From Peptoniphilaceae bacterium (GTDB lineage Bacteria; Bacillota; Clostridia; Tissierellales; Peptoniphilaceae): 64,000 nt of DNA. The first letter of the stretch is position 1; each line of letters opens with the position of its first letter. The notes under the pieces are model-generated. The model was not told where the DNA came from. It searched no databases and saw only the letters and a list, made by a program, of their open reading frames with translations. Where the stretch lies: the NCBI GenBank assembly GCA_902363535.1, contig CABJAE010000002.1, positions 62,001-126,000 of the forward strand. The letters run 5' to 3'. The position numbers and the translations under genes were made by a program. This document shows, one piece after another, positions 26,870-34,227 of this stretch.

Positions 26870-27963
26870 TGCAGTGCAGACTCCAGTATTTTCAGATTGC
26901 TTTCCATGCGTTCGAAGTAATTTTTGTCGCTTTCGTATTCCATGGGATCCAATTCCTTGACCTCGGCTCCCGCTTCCGATGCGACGGTTTGGGCTATTTT
27001 ATCATCTTCGTTGGGCTCCGTAAAGACGGTTTTAATGCCCTTGGCCTTCATTTCGTCCACGATGGCCTTCATGGCTTTGGGATCCGGTTCCGATTCGGAA
27101 TTAATGCCTTCGATGGGAATTTGGTTTAAGCCGTATTCCTTGGCCAAGTAGCCGTAGGCTTCGTGGCTCACGACGATGTCTTTGTGTTTCGCTTTGGCAA
27201 GCACGTTTTCGAAGGAATCGTCCAGGGCGTCGAATTTTTCGCTGAGCTTTTCGTAATTGGCCTTGTAGTAGGCGGCGTTGTCGGGATCTTTGGCGGCCAG
27301 GGCTTCACAGATGTTTTCCGCCATTTCTTCCGCATTTTCCGGTGCCATCCACACGTGGGGATCCATGCCCTCGTGTTCGTGATCGTGTTCCGCGGCGTCA
27401 TGGTCGTGATCGTGGTCCGCGGCGTCATGGTCGTGATCGTGTTCCGCGGCGTCGTGGTCGTGATCGTGGTCCGCGGCGTCATGGTCGTGGTCCGCGGCGT
27501 CGTGATCGTGGTCGTGGTCAGCGGCGTCTTCATCGTGGTGGTGATGGTGGCCGCCCTTTAACAACTCGATCCCCTCGGAGGCTTCCACAAAGGTGGCGTC
27601 CCCTTCTGCGGTCTCTTTTAAGCGATCCGTAAAGGATTCCAGGCCGGCGCCGTTGTAGACAAAAAGATCCGCTTCATTCACTTGGTTCATGTCCTTGGGC
27701 GAAGGCTCGAAGCCGTGAACCCCTTGGCCCTTGGGGATCAAGCAGGTGACCGTGGCCTTGTCTCCGGCGATTTCTTCGGTGAGGTCGCGAAGGATGTAGG
27801 TGGTGGTTACCACATTCAGGCCCTCTGCCTTGGGCTTTTGGCTCTCGGTGACCGCAACTTTATTGTCGTTGTTGTTGTTATTGTTGTTGTTTGCCGCACT
27901 CGATCCGCAGGCGGTAAGCATGACTGCGGCGCAGGCCACGGCGACGATTTGTTTTACTTTCAT
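26866..27963 (-). CDS. znuA: Zinc ABC transporter substrate-binding lipoprotein with His/Asp repeat loop
   Basis: Start at the ATG at 27963 (MKVKQIVAV), with TAGGAGG upstream. A lipoprotein signal (VMLTACGSS) gives a lipid-anchored 365-residue protein. A run of eight Asn follows the lipobox. The cluster-9 fold is visible (VVTTTYILRDLTEEIAG, GVHGFEPSPKDM, MDPHVWMAPENA, DIVVSHEAYGYLAKEYGL). An unusually long metal loop (about residues 138-200) contains GGHHHHH and then repeated DHDHDHDAA units. Such loops bind zinc as a reservoir or sensor. The DNA of the loop is an imperfect tandem repeat (27361-27550), so its length may vary between strains. Confidence 0.93.
   Translation of the reverse strand: MKVKQIVAVACAAVMLTACGSSAANNNNNNNNDNKVAVTESQKPKAEGLNVVTTTYILRDLTEEIAGDKATVTCLIPKGQGVHGFEPSPKDMNQVNEADLFVYNGAGLESFTDRLKETAEGDATFVEASEGIELLKGGHHHHHDEDAADHDHDHDAADHDHDAADHDHDHDAAEHDHDHDAADHDHDHDAAEHDHEHEGMDPHVWMAPENAEEMAENICEALAAKDPDNAAYYKANYEKLSEKFDALDDSFENVLAKAKHKDIVVSHEAYGYLAKEYGLNQIPIEGINSESEPDPKAMKAIVDEMKAKGIKTVFTEPNEDDKIAQTVASEAGAEVKELDPMEYESDKNYFERMESNLKILESALQ
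27361..27550 (-). repeat. Coding tandem repeat for the His/Asp metal-binding loop of znuA
   Basis: Units of roughly 27-33 bases (GTGGTCCGCGGCGTCATG-like on the plus strand) recur about six times in frame, encoding DHDHDHDAA/E blocks. It lies wholly inside the substrate-binding gene. Confidence 0.85.
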
Positions 27964-27973
27964 ATTGCCTCCT

Positions 27974-27994
27974 AAATAAAAATCATTGTTATTT
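27974..27994. promoter_or_regulatory. 21-bp palindromic operator, candidate Zur/Fur-family site
   Basis: On the minus strand AAATAACAAT-G-ATTTTTATTT is an inverted repeat matching at 9 of 10 positions. It is placed between the -10 element (TATACT, minus, 28005-28010) and the znuA ribosome-binding site. Its size, AT-rich arms and location fit a Fur-superfamily operator; the regulator gene lies 115 bases away. Confidence 0.65.
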
Positions 27995-28004
27995 AACGGA
28001 ACTA

Positions 28005-28013
28005 AGTATACCA
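28005..28013 (-). promoter_or_regulatory. Extended -10 promoter of zinc importer operon
   Basis: TGGTATACT on the minus strand, about 45 bases before the znuA ATG. The predicted start lies just upstream of the 21-bp palindrome. Confidence 0.5.
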
Positions 28014-28107
28014 CTTTGTCCTCTTTTCGGGAAGACTTCTCATAAAAATTTTTCCATCGCTTTTCTTTTTTCTTCCCATGGCTTATGATGGATTCGGGAG
28101 GATGGTC

Positions 28108-28512
28108 ATGGAAGAATTACTGAGAGAAAAAGGTTTAAAGGCCACGAAGGGCCGCCTGGAAGTGTTGAAGATTTTAGAAAAAGCCCCCGGGCCCATGTGT
28201 GCCATGGACGTGTTTAAAAAGACGCCGAGGGCGGTGTGCGCTTCGTTGTCTACGGTGTATCGAATTTTAAATCAGCTCACGGAGGCGGGGATTTTGCAGG
28301 CCTCTTTGGAACAGGACGAGAGCACCTATTACGAAATGAAGGGCGGCGGGCACCACCACTACATCGTCTGCGCCCGCTGCGGCAAGCTCGCCCCCATCGA
28401 CGACTGCCCTCTGGACGCTTTGGACGAACACATTATGCGGGCCACGGGCTACGCCATTACGGGCCACCGCTTTCAGCTGGAGGGGATTTGCCCGGACTGC
28501 TTAAAAAAATAA
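28108..28512 (+). CDS. zur: Fur-family metalloregulator, probably Zur
   Basis: Start at the ATG at 28108 (MEELLREKGLKATKGRL), with GGGAGG spaced six bases upstream; the ATGs at 28078 and 28102 lack sites. The 134-residue product has a winged-helix DNA-binding N-terminus and the dimerisation domain motif GGGHHHYIVCARCGKLAPID. Two CxxC pairs (CARC, CPDC) form the structural zinc site. Being divergent from a zinc importer with a palindrome between them, Zur is the best reading. Fur or PerR cannot be fully excluded by sequence alone. Confidence 0.88.
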   Translation: MEELLREKGLKATKGRLEVLKILEKAPGPMCAMDVFKKTPRAVCASLSTVYRILNQLTEAGILQASLEQDESTYYEMKGGGHHHYIVCARCGKLAPIDDCPLDALDEHIMRATGYAITGHRFQLEGICPDCLKK

Positions 28513-28542
28513 GGAACCGACGGATGCCATCGGTTCCTTTTT
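28511..28542. terminator. Bidirectional terminator between zur and MFS gene
   Basis: Stem AAGGAACCGA/TCGGTTCCTT with a 9-base loop and a T tail. Confidence 0.88.
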
Positions 28543-28565
28543 GTTTGTCGAAGGTTCTAAACCCA

Positions 28566-29726
28566 TTACGCCTTTTTGCCCCGCCGAATCCACAGGGCGA
28601 GGGCGACGCTTGCGGCGGTAATGGCCATGTTCAGAAGCACGACTTTTCTCGGCGCATCGACGCCGTATGTGGCCGTCACGGCCCCCGCCGCGGCGAGGAC
28701 CACGTAATTGGCGAGGGAGGAAGCCATCATAACCACGGAGGTGATTTTTCCCTTGTGCTCTTCGTAAAGGCCGTTGGCCTCGGCCACCACCAGCTGCAGG
28801 ACGCCGCCGGCGCCGCCGTAGCCGATAAAAAAGCCGCCGATTAAGGGCGAGACGGGGCTTTTAACCACGTAGGTAAAGGCGAGGGCCGCGAGGCAAATGG
28901 CCGGGTAGAGGACGAGGACGTCTTCCGTCTCGATTTTCTTGAGCACCACAAAAGCCGTGGCCAAAATGGCCACGATGGTGCCCGCCGCATAAACCGACTG
29001 AATCATGGAAGGGTCCGCCATGCCGTAGAGGCTCCCCAGCTCCTGATTGCAATTGAGCCACAGGGTAAAGGTGGCGGTGGCGGTAAAGCCCATAAGTACC
29101 ACGGGGACGATGCCTCGGCGAATGCCCGCGGATCCTTTGGTCTTCTTTTGCGTCTTTTCCATGTCCGGGAAGGGCGCCGTTAAAATCAAGAGGCCGTCGG
29201 CGGCGATGAGGGCCCCTAAAAATGCGAAGACTGCCGAGTAGGAGAAAGATCGGGCCGCGGCGAAGCCGATGGCGAAGGGCAGCACGAATTGGCCCAAGGA
29301 CATGGCGAATTTCGTAAACATATTGGCCTTGGGGCCTTTTTCCTTAAAGAGCTCGAGGATCGTCGGCGTGACGCAGGTATCTAAAAAGGAATTGGCCATG
29401 CCGCCGATGATTGCCGCGGCGTAGGCGGCGGAAGCGGAAGCGCAAAAGGCGATGCCCAAAAAGTACAGGGCGTACAAAACGACGCCCGAAAGGCCCGATG
29501 CCTTTCGTCCCCATTTATCGGAGACGTAGCCGGAGACGGGAAGGGCCACCAAGCGGCCCAGGCCCAAGGCGGCGATGACCTGGATGACGGCGGAAATATC
29601 CGCCGCGCCCCAGGCGCTTTGCAGGGCGGATTTATACTGGGATAAGATGGAGACGCCGATGCCGTGAATAAAATAAGTAAAGTACAATGGCAGGGCGGTG
29701 CGGAAGACGCTTCGATTGGATTGCAT
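28566..29726 (-). CDS. MFS transporter, probable efflux permease
   Basis: The 386-residue product has twelve predicted membrane helices. The MFS loop motif GYVSDKWGRKASG follows helix 2, with arginine-poor helices and a short central loop (FPDMEKTQKKTKG). AGGTGATCC precedes the ATG. The substrate is unknown. The striking feature is its leader: the only good promoter is at 29908-29936, and a strong intrinsic terminator (29749-29779) lies between promoter and gene, ending about 20 bases before the start codon. Expression must therefore depend on terminator read-through or antitermination. Confidence 0.85.
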   Translation of the reverse strand: MQSNRSVFRTALPLYFTYFIHGIGVSILSQYKSALQSAWGAADISAVIQVIAALGLGRLVALPVSGYVSDKWGRKASGLSGVVLYALYFLGIAFCASASAAYAAAIIGGMANSFLDTCVTPTILELFKEKGPKANMFTKFAMSLGQFVLPFAIGFAAARSFSYSAVFAFLGALIAADGLLILTAPFPDMEKTQKKTKGSAGIRRGIVPVVLMGFTATATFTLWLNCNQELGSLYGMADPSMIQSVYAAGTIVAILATAFVVLKKIETEDVLVLYPAICLAALAFTYVVKSPVSPLIGGFFIGYGGAGGVLQLVVAEANGLYEEHKGKITSVVMMASSLANYVVLAAAGAVTATYGVDAPRKVVLLNMAITAASVALALWIRRGKKA

Positions 29727-29907
29727 GGATCACCTCACAGGATTTTTCAAAAAAAAAGCGACCCGCGGGCCGCTTTTTTCGGCTTTTTCAAGCCTCTCGA
29801 TGGTATGCCATTCCGATTTTTGGTAAGCAACAGTAAGTAAGAAACAACTCTAAGTAATAAAACTTATAGCTAGGAGTAAGTCGGCACGTTCGTCCATCGA
29901 TAGGTTC
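29727..29907 (-). ncRNA. Structured leader of MFS gene, candidate riboswitch or attenuator
   Basis: The minus-strand leader can fold with a closing stem TCGATGG (29900-29894) / CCATCGA (29803-29797) and a nested stem GTGCC (29887-29883) / GGCAT (29809-29805). It continues with a hairpin TAAGT/ACTTA inside, a hairpin GGCTT-GAAA-AAGCC (about 29781-29794) and then the terminator. It does not match riboswitch classes I can recall. A 15-codon open frame (29850-29897, MDERADLLLAISFIT) lies in it but would be nearly leaderless. Peptide attenuation is therefore possible but weaker. Confidence 0.5.
29749..29779 (-). terminator. Leader terminator of MFS gene (attenuator)
   Basis: On the minus strand AAAAAAGCGGCC / GGTCGCTTTTTT form a 12-base stem with loop CGCG, followed by three more T. 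It lies inside the MFS leader, about 20 bases before the ATG. Confidence 0.8.
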
Positions 29908-29936
29908 ATTATCACATGAATTCCCCATGCCGTCAA
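29908..29936 (-). promoter_or_regulatory. Promoter of MFS gene
   Basis: TTGACG (29936-29931), exactly 17 bases, GATAAT (29913-29908) preceded by TG-rich sequence. It sits in the gap after the stop codon of the preceding gene. Confidence 0.7.
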
Positions 29937-29964
29937 GGGTTCTTTATCTATTGCCTGCAAATTT

Positions 29965-30381
29965 TTACAGATCCATGAACCGGCGAATGGCGTCGTAAAT
30001 TCCGTGGGTCATGTCCCGAAATTCCACCGGCGTCTGCTTTTCGTTCACGGAAAAGAGGTCGTCGTTTAGGTAGTTGAGGGTCACCGAGAGCATGCCCTCT
30101 TCGATTTCCACGTAAAAGCCCAGCTGCCTGTTTTCGATAGCGGCTTCAAAGCCGTAGCTGTCTCCGTCCAAAATCCGAATGCACTCGTCGTAAATGGCCA
30201 CGAGCTCTTCGAATTTAAAGAAACTGTCTTCCGCCTCAAAGTCCACATCGCCGTCTCTGCCCTGGATTTTGCAGATTAAATAATCGGCGTCAAATCCCGT
30301 GCCCACGCCCCATCCCGGCGGGTACTCGAATTCCAGGACGTCGACGGAAATTTCTTTTTTTCCTTCCTTTAAGTGAAGCAT
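29965..30381 (-). CDS. Conserved-type hypothetical protein, acidic
   Basis: I do not recognise this 138-residue protein. It is acidic and soluble with no signal peptide or membrane segment. It starts MLHLKEGKKEISVDVLEFEY and contains alternating beta-rich segments (GFYVEIEEGMLSVTLNYL) and a C-terminal helix (GIYDAIRRFMDL). AAGGAG precedes the ATG and the gene follows the nitroreductase stop by only three bases. It is therefore real and the last member of a three-gene operon. Confidence 0.78.
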   Translation of the reverse strand: MLHLKEGKKEISVDVLEFEYPPGWGVGTGFDADYLICKIQGRDGDVDFEAEDSFFKFEELVAIYDECIRILDGDSYGFEAAIENRQLGFYVEIEEGMLSVTLNYLNDDLFSVNEKQTPVEFRDMTHGIYDAIRRFMDL

Positions 30382-30384
30382 GTG

Positions 30385-31146
30385 CTATTTCTCCTTCGAT
30401 AAACGAAAACCCTGTTCCTCGGCGATTTGTGCGAGGGCCGCCCGATTTTCCGTGGCGCCTTTTAAGCGGGCGACCACTTGGTTGGAAAAAGAATCCACCC
30501 GGCGGTTGGCGTCCCTGAGGTCGTAATAGGTCTGCATTTCTTCGTCGTAATCCTTAATGGCTTCCAGGTAGTTGTCCAGAACCACGTAGCTGTCCGTGAA
30601 GCACTTCAGATCCATGGACATGCGGGGCTTGAGCTGCGGCGATTGATTGGGATGGCCGAAGCCGAGGCCGAAGACCGGGAAGGTGAGCTTCGGCAGATTT
30701 AAAAGCTCGATGACGGCCCGGGCATCGTTTAATAGGCTTCCGAGGTACACGGCGCCCAGTCCCGCCGCTTCAACGGCATTGGTGATATTTTGCGCCGCGA
30801 GAACCGCGTCGGTAAAGCCCTGGAAGAAGCGATCGCTGTCCGCCTCGGCTTCAAGTTCCACCCCTTGTTCCCTGGCGATGCGGCTGTTTCTGTACACGTC
30901 CGCGACAAAGACCCACAGCTCCGGCGCCCGGGCGATGTAATCCTGTCCGCCGATGTCGGCCAGGGCCTTTTTCTTCTTTTCATCCACGATGCGAATGATG
31001 GAATAAGATTGCATCCCGGTAGAGGTTGCCGTGCGATTGGCCACGTCTTTCAATGCTTCCACCAACGCGGGATCCACGGGTTCGTCGGTAAATTCCCGAA
31101 TGGTCACGTGGTTTAATTGTCTCTCAAAAAGGCTTTTATCTGCCAT
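30385..31146 (-). CDS. NfsA-like NADPH-dependent nitroreductase family protein
   Basis: Start at the ATG at 31146 (MADKSLFERQLNHVTIREFTDEPVD), with GAGGAGG upstream; its A is shared with the stop of the preceding gene (TAATG). The 253-residue product shows the FMN-binding pattern of group A nitroreductases: TIREFTDEPVD, TATSTGMQSYSIIRI, AAEAAGLGAVYLGSLLND and PVFGLGFGHPNQ. Such enzymes reduce nitroaromatics, quinones or flavins. The natural substrate is unknown. It is coupled to hypothetical genes on both sides. Confidence 0.9.
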   Translation of the reverse strand: MADKSLFERQLNHVTIREFTDEPVDPALVEALKDVANRTATSTGMQSYSIIRIVDEKKKKALADIGGQDYIARAPELWVFVADVYRNSRIAREQGVELEAEADSDRFFQGFTDAVLAAQNITNAVEAAGLGAVYLGSLLNDARAVIELLNLPKLTFPVFGLGFGHPNQSPQLKPRMSMDLKCFTDSYVVLDNYLEAIKDYDEEMQTYYDLRDANRRVDSFSNQVVARLKGATENRAALAQIAEEQGFRLSKEK

Positions 31147-31646
31147 TACTTCCTCCTCTGTTTTTCTCTCAGACGGCGAATCCACAAATTGCCGATTTCC
31201 GCCGTGGACTCCATGGTCTTGAGCTGCATGCGCAAGAGCCCCTTTAAGGATTCCGCCAAGTAGGCGTCTTCTTCATCCCCGGCGGTTTTAAAGAGCCCGC
31301 CTTCGTCTTTACCGTAGAGCTGAATGATCATTTCCCCGGGGCCCGCGCCGTCGCCGTGTTCCACTTCCACGGCCAGGGGCTTTTTGTCCATGGGCATAAG
31401 CGCCCCGGTATGGCGCATGGCGGGGAGGTTGATATCTTCCGCTTCGAAATGTCCTTCGGCCTCCGTTAAATACACCCCGGCATCGGTGATGCCGTCGACG
31501 AAATAAAAGCGCCGCATATCGCCGATCAGCCACAGGCCGTCTCCCGCTTTTAAGCGCGCCGAATAAGCCGCCTCCACAGGCAGAAAGCCCTCGGCGTCGG
31601 GTAATTGATCCGTGTATAAATAATAGGCCCGATTTCTCTCGCCCAT
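31146..31646 (-). CDS. Hypothetical protein upstream of nitroreductase
   Basis: I prefer the ATG at 31646 (MGERNRAYYLYTDQL), where GGGGGAG lies directly upstream; an ATG four codons earlier has no site. The 166-residue product is soluble and mixed alpha/beta with segments such as AGDGLWLIGDMRRFYFVDGI and GEMIIQLYGKDEGG, ending in a basic helix (IRRLREKQRRK). I recognise no family. A one-base overlap with the nitroreductase start shows translational coupling. Confidence 0.75.
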   Translation of the reverse strand: MGERNRAYYLYTDQLPDAEGFLPVEAAYSARLKAGDGLWLIGDMRRFYFVDGITDAGVYLTEAEGHFEAEDINLPAMRHTGALMPMDKKPLAVEVEHGDGAGPGEMIIQLYGKDEGGLFKTAGDEEDAYLAESLKGLLRMQLKTMESTAEIGNLWIRRLREKQRRK

Positions 31647-31666
31647 GTTCTCCCCCATCTGTAAAT

Positions 31667-31697
31667 AGAAAAGGTACCGACATCTGCCGGTACCTTA
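31667..31697 (-). terminator. Terminator after the 60-residue protein gene
   Basis: Stem AAGGTACCG/CGGTACCTT with an 8-base loop, then TTTTCT on the minus strand. Confidence 0.8.
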
Positions 31698-31707
31698 CAT
31701 GAAACGC

Positions 31708-31890
31708 TTATTTCGCGTTTTCGTTTACCCATTCCACGGATTCTTTAACGGCTTCATCCGTCGGGATTTCAACGCCGGTTTCCGGATCCTTGCCGGCTAC
31801 CTTACCGTAAATGTCCGATGCCGGAGCGTGTTCGTCGTTTTGGTTTTCTTGTTCTCTTCTTGCTTTTGCTTTTTCTTCTTTGTTAGGCAC
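31708..31890 (-). CDS. Small acidic hypothetical protein
   Basis: A 60-residue protein starting at a GTG (31890) with a strong TAGGAGG seven bases upstream. It lies nine bases after rlmH and just before a terminator, so it is a real small gene. The sequence is hydrophilic and acidic (NKEEKAKARREQENQNDEH, then a C-terminal segment SDIYGKVAGKDPETGVEIPT). There is no Cys, signal or membrane segment. The function is unknown. Confidence 0.72.
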   Translation of the reverse strand: MPNKEEKAKARREQENQNDEHAPASDIYGKVAGKDPETGVEIPTDEAVKESVEWVNENAK

Positions 31891-31899
31891 AATATCCTC

Positions 31900-32379
31900 C
31901 TATTTGTGATACACATGGCCGGCGTGAATGCGCGCGGCCCGATAAATTTGTTCCATTAATACGACGCGCATCAGGGTGTGGGGCAAGGTCATTTTCGAAA
32001 ACGACAAGAGCCAATCCGCCCGCGCCTTTACGGCGGGGGAAAGCCCCATGCTGCTTCCGATGACGAAGACCACATCTCCCGAGGTCGTCTCAAGAAAGTC
32101 GTACAGTTTTTCCGAAAAAGCCGGTGAATCCACCTGCTTTCCCTCCACGGCCAATACGATTACCGTATCCCGCGGATTGATTTTCGCCAAAAGGCCCTCG
32201 CCCTCTCGCTCGAGAACCCCCTCAGCCTCTTTCTCGGACAAGCTTTCCGGCGCCCGTTCGTCCTTCAGTTCCACCACTTCAGTGGGGACGTAGGGCCGAA
32301 GCCGCTTTACATACTCCGAAACCAAGGCGCTCAGGGCCGGATCCTTTAGCTTTCCAAGGGCCAGAACCCGTATGCGCAT
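31900..32379 (-). CDS. rlmH: 23S rRNA (pseudouridine1915-N3)-methyltransferase
   Basis: The 159-residue product covers the whole SPOUT-class RlmH. It starts MRIRVLALGKLKDPAL, has DTVIVLAVEGKQVDSPAFSEKL, the SAM-binding knot FVIGSSMGLSPAVK, and ends SKMTLPHTLMRVVLMEQIYRA...YHK, the invariant C-terminus. It methylates pseudouridine 1915 in helix 69 of 23S rRNA. It begins two bases after tpx, so the two are co-transcribed. Confidence 0.97.
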   Translation of the reverse strand: MRIRVLALGKLKDPALSALVSEYVKRLRPYVPTEVVELKDERAPESLSEKEAEGVLEREGEGLLAKINPRDTVIVLAVEGKQVDSPAFSEKLYDFLETTSGDVVFVIGSSMGLSPAVKARADWLLSFSKMTLPHTLMRVVLMEQIYRAARIHAGHVYHK

Positions 32380-32381
32380 GC

Positions 32382-32891
32382 TTAGATCAGCGCTTTTACT
32401 GCTTCAAGGGCTTTGTCGTAGTCCGGGTGATTGGTCACTTCTTGGACGTATTCCACGTATTTTACCTCGTCATCTTCGCCGACGACGACGATGCCGCGGG
32501 TCAAGAGACGCAGGCCTTCGATTAAGAAGCCGTATTTGTTGCCGAAATCGCAGATTTGATAATCGCTGACGAGTTTGGCGCGGTCGATGCCTTCGGCGGC
32601 GCCGAAGCGTTCTTGTGCGAAGGGAAGGTCGTTGGAAATGGTGATGACGTGGACGTTGTCACCTAAATCCGTGGCCATTTGATTGAAGTTTCCTGTTTGA
32701 ATGGCGCAAACGCCGGTGTCGATGGAAGGAACGACGGAGTAAATGCGTACGGTGCCGTTTAATTCCTTGGATTCAAAGGGACTTAAATCGTTGTTTACCG
32801 CAACAAAATCCGGTGCCTTGTCGCCGACTTTAATTTCTTCGCCTAAAATGTTGATGGCGTTTCCGCCAAATGTAATATTTTCTCTGGACAT
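32382..32891 (-). CDS. tpx: Thiol peroxidase (Tpx, atypical 2-Cys peroxiredoxin)
   Basis: The 169-residue product has the Tpx pattern: GNAINILGEEIKVGDKAPDF, peroxidatic Cys in SVVPSIDTGVCAIQT and resolving Cys in SDYQICDFG. A catalytic Arg is in LLTRGIVVV. It reduces peroxides using thioredoxin. AGGAGG precedes the ATG. A perfect 6-bp inverted repeat (ATATAC-n5-GTATAT, 32923-32939) lies in the promoter region and could be a redox-regulator site. The gene heads a tpx-rlmH-small protein operon. Confidence 0.96.
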   Translation of the reverse strand: MSRENITFGGNAINILGEEIKVGDKAPDFVAVNNDLSPFESKELNGTVRIYSVVPSIDTGVCAIQTGNFNQMATDLGDNVHVITISNDLPFAQERFGAAEGIDRAKLVSDYQICDFGNKYGFLIEGLRLLTRGIVVVGEDDEVKYVEYVQEVTNHPDYDKALEAVKALI

Positions 32892-32922
32892 AATGTACCT
32901 CCTAGGTTTCGTTCACAAAATC

Positions 32923-32939
32923 ATATACTACATGTATAT
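32923..32939. promoter_or_regulatory. Inverted repeat upstream of tpx
   Basis: ATATAC-TACAT-GTATAT, six-base perfect arms with a 5-base spacer, about 35 bases before the tpx ATG and overlapping TATA-like -10 sequences. It does not match the PerR consensus. Confidence 0.4.
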
Positions 32940-33049
32940 CCTAAAATTCGGGAAACTAACAGAAAATCGGGGAGAGATTTTATTTTTTCATTCTTCTGCG
33001 CCAAAATCCGGCCGATGCGGTATGATAGTAGGAAGATAAAGGAGGCATT

Positions 33050-34198
33050 ATGACCTTAGAAGCTACCGCCCTCGTCCTCGACGGGCACAACTCCACCGCC
33101 TTAGCCATATTGAGAAATTTGGGCCGCCGCGGCATTTCAGTCGCCACCCTGGATGCGGCCCCCTCGGATTACGGCATCAGCCGCTACGCGAAAGACAGCG
33201 TCCTTCTGCCTGAGGCGGGCGAGGCCGCTCTTTTAGAGAGCCTTCTCGCCCTTTCCGAGAACAAGCCCGTGCTTTTTCCCACGACGCCGGCCTATGTGGA
33301 TTTTGTTGCGCGCAATTTTTCCGTGCTGAAAGCCCATTTCCGCTTCCCGGCGCTCTCCGCCGAGTCCCTCGCCTCCGGGGCCATGGCGGATCTTTTTCGG
33401 GATCTGATGCCGCCTCAAAAAGATCTTTACGGAAGCAAAGACGACCTCGTCCTCGAAATCGCCACGACCCTGGGCTTTCCCTGCTTAATCAAATCTCGGG
33501 ACGGAAACAAAGAGACGCCGATTCAATACATCGCGAGCGCCGCCGCCTTTTCCCGTGCCCTCGAGAAAATCGAGGCGGAGGATTTCTACGCCGAGCGCTA
33601 CGTGCCCGGCGAAGCCTCGGACAATTACGCCGCCTCCCTCTACTACGCAGGCGCCGGCGAACTTTCGGGCTTCGTCACCACACAGGTGCTGCGCCAATAC
33701 CCGGAATTTGTCGGCGAAGCCACCTACGTGAAGCAGAAATGGATTCCCGAGCTCATCGGCCTCGTCCATCCCCGCCTAAAGGCAGCGGGCTTTCGCGGCA
33801 TCTTCCACGCCACCTTCAAGCGCGACGAATTTAGCCGAAAGGTCTATATTACCGGCGCGGAGGCCTGCTTTTCTCCCGAGACGGAGCTCTTCACCCACCT
33901 GGGCTTCGAAACCCCCTATCTCTATTATTTAGACAGCACGGGCGAAGCGGTGCCGAAGATTTTCTTTCAATCGGACACCAACTGCCACTTTAGAGACGGC
34001 TGGCGGGACATGGCCGGGGTGGCGAGTTACCTGAAGACCGGCCACATGGGGCTGATGAAAATGATCGCCGACTACAAATTCAGAAAAATCCCCGCCACAT
34101 GGGCCTGGGACGACATGGGCCCGGGGCTGAACAAGCTCGGCGCCAAAGCCGCCGGCGGCGCGAGGCTCCTCTACGACAAGCTTCCTTTTAATAAATAA
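33050..34198 (+). CDS. ATP-grasp ligase, possibly D-aspartate ligase-like
   Basis: A 382-residue ATP-grasp protein. The N-terminal Rossmann-like domain starts ATALVLDGHNSTALAILRNLGRRGI. The ATP-grasp core is visible as FPCLIKSRDGN, DFYAERYVPGEASDN and FRGIFHATFKRDEFSRKVYITGAEACFSPETEL. Family relatives include carboxylate-amine ligases and D-aspartate ligases that build peptidoglycan side chains. The C-terminal region differs from biotin carboxylase types. AAGGAGG precedes the ATG. It stands alone between tpx (divergent) and a bidirectional terminator. The substrate is an open question; D-Asp ligase is an inference from overall layout only. Confidence 0.78.
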   Translation: MTLEATALVLDGHNSTALAILRNLGRRGISVATLDAAPSDYGISRYAKDSVLLPEAGEAALLESLLALSENKPVLFPTTPAYVDFVARNFSVLKAHFRFPALSAESLASGAMADLFRDLMPPQKDLYGSKDDLVLEIATTLGFPCLIKSRDGNKETPIQYIASAAAFSRALEKIEAEDFYAERYVPGEASDNYAASLYYAGAGELSGFVTTQVLRQYPEFVGEATYVKQKWIPELIGLVHPRLKAAGFRGIFHATFKRDEFSRKVYITGAEACFSPETELFTHLGFETPYLYYLDSTGEAVPKIFFQSDTNCHFRDGWRDMAGVASYLKTGHMGLMKMIADYKFRKIPATWAWDDMGPGLNKLGAKAAGGARLLYDKLPFNK

Positions 34199-34203
34199 AC
34201 GAC

Positions 34204-34227
34204 AAAAGCACCCACGCGGGTGCTTTT
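34204..34227. terminator. Bidirectional terminator
   Basis: Perfect stem AAAAGCACCC/GGGTGCTTTT with loop ACGC, touching the yoeB stop codon on the minus side. Confidence 0.88.

Noticed and set aside
27361..27550. Short direct repeats that could suggest a CRISPR-like array
   Set aside because: The repeats lie in frame inside the zinc-binding lipoprotein gene and encode His/Asp blocks; there are no unique spacers.
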